Made by a program: the position numbers and the translations under genes | Notes under the pieces: model-generated | Database searches by the model: none | Told to the model about the DNA's origin: nothing | Seen by the model: the letters and a program-made list of their open reading frames with translations, nothing else | Origin: Epiperipatus broadwayi | Lineage: Eukaryota > Onychophora > Udeonychophora > Euonychophora > Peripatidae | NCBI GenBank assembly: GCA_028023455.1 | Contig: JAQFVV010006651.1 | Coordinates: 188,001-252,000, forward strand | Reading direction: 5' to 3' | Length of the DNA stretch: 64,000 bases | Part shown: positions 63,641 to 64,000 of the stretch, one piece after another | Layout: each line of letters opens with the position of its first letter | Numbering within the stretch: position 1 is the stretch's first letter

Positions 63641-64000
63641 ATAATTACCATCTCATACTAGCACATAATTGTTTATAAACAAAGCAAAGCTCTCTCCATA
63701 CAGTAGTGCCACCCTGTGCCAACCAGAGTAATCAATGGATGCCAAAAGGCTTGTTCATAAAATCCCTATTTAATGCCTACTCATCCAATATCCCCAGACT
63801 AGTTTCTGGCTTGTGGCCTTCATCAGTGAGCAGCTTTGGATCTGAGAGCACTGTACCTAGATCTTAGGATCTAATGCAATCCTCTAGCAACCATCTTTTA
63901 TCTCTACTTAAACTATAAAACTATGAGAATGAAATTGAAAACAAAAATATTTTCAGTCTAAGCTCAATAGCTTATATAGTCATATGGGTCTGAACTCACT
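63641..64000. repeat. Dispersed repeat with hammerhead-like core, cut by window end
   Basis: 63,690-64,000 is a diverged relative of the three-copy array at 14.5-15.7 kb, with CCCAGACTAGTTTCTGG, 'ttttatctctacttaaactat' and TAGTCATATGGGTCTGAACT in the same order. The preceding 63,641-63,715 relates to 15,790-15,870 with its second half inverted. Confidence 0.65.
63802..63826 (-). ncRNA. Hammerhead-ribozyme-like core
   Basis: On the minus strand CTGATGA (63,826-63,820) is followed by one A, a short stem GGC/GCC closing an ACAA-containing loop, one A and GAAAC (63,806-63,802). This matches the CTGAxGAAGGCC...GGCC-GAAAC pattern I associate with PLE hammerheads, with one extra unpaired base. Activity is unproven. 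Confidence 0.45.

Overview
This is about 64 kb of very AT-rich eukaryotic, intergenic-type DNA, roughly three-quarters A+T by eye. I find no convincing host gene, rRNA or tRNA. Almost everything recognisable is mobile DNA: Ty3/gypsy-type non-autonomous LTR elements, a Penelope-like element (PLE) with a GIY-YIG endonuclease, several decayed non-LTR (LINE) retrotransposons, many palindromic foldback repeats, and a GATA-type microsatellite of about 1.9 kb. The mix suggests an invertebrate animal such as a mollusc or arthropod. I cannot name the species.

Layout. 0-6.7 kb: a broken minus-strand PLE-like reverse transcriptase lies in two pieces (1-310 and 6.6-6.8 kb). Between them sit diverged tandem units and, inserted in one unit, an LTR element with 2.17-kb LTRs, a 731-bp core, an ATGC target duplication and no ORF of note. 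7.5-22.6 kb: a large imperfect inverted duplication, with arms at about 7.56-10.76 and 19.98-22.6 kb. Its spacer holds the GATA satellite, an RTE-type LINE 3' half, a three-copy repeat array and a young PLE (16.3-19.5 kb) whose pLTRs match exactly over 197 bp. 25-34 kb: decayed LINEs and palindromes. 35.5-39.8 kb: a gag-only LTR element with a 721-aa open Gag, a primer-binding site and a polypurine tract but no pol. 44.8-53.3 kb: palindromes, an RTE relic, and a minus-strand LINE whose RT is split by a 1.9-kb insertion. 59.8-64 kb: further palindromes and a repeat with a ribozyme-like core.

Two themes stand out. First, hammerhead-ribozyme-like cores (CTGATGA, short hairpin, GAAA) recur in otherwise unrelated palindromic repeats and in the PLE terminal repeats. 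This fits PLE biology but has some unusual forms. Second, there are two different non-autonomous LTR elements with similar primer-binding sites: one is gag-only and one has no protein at all, so both would need pol from another element.
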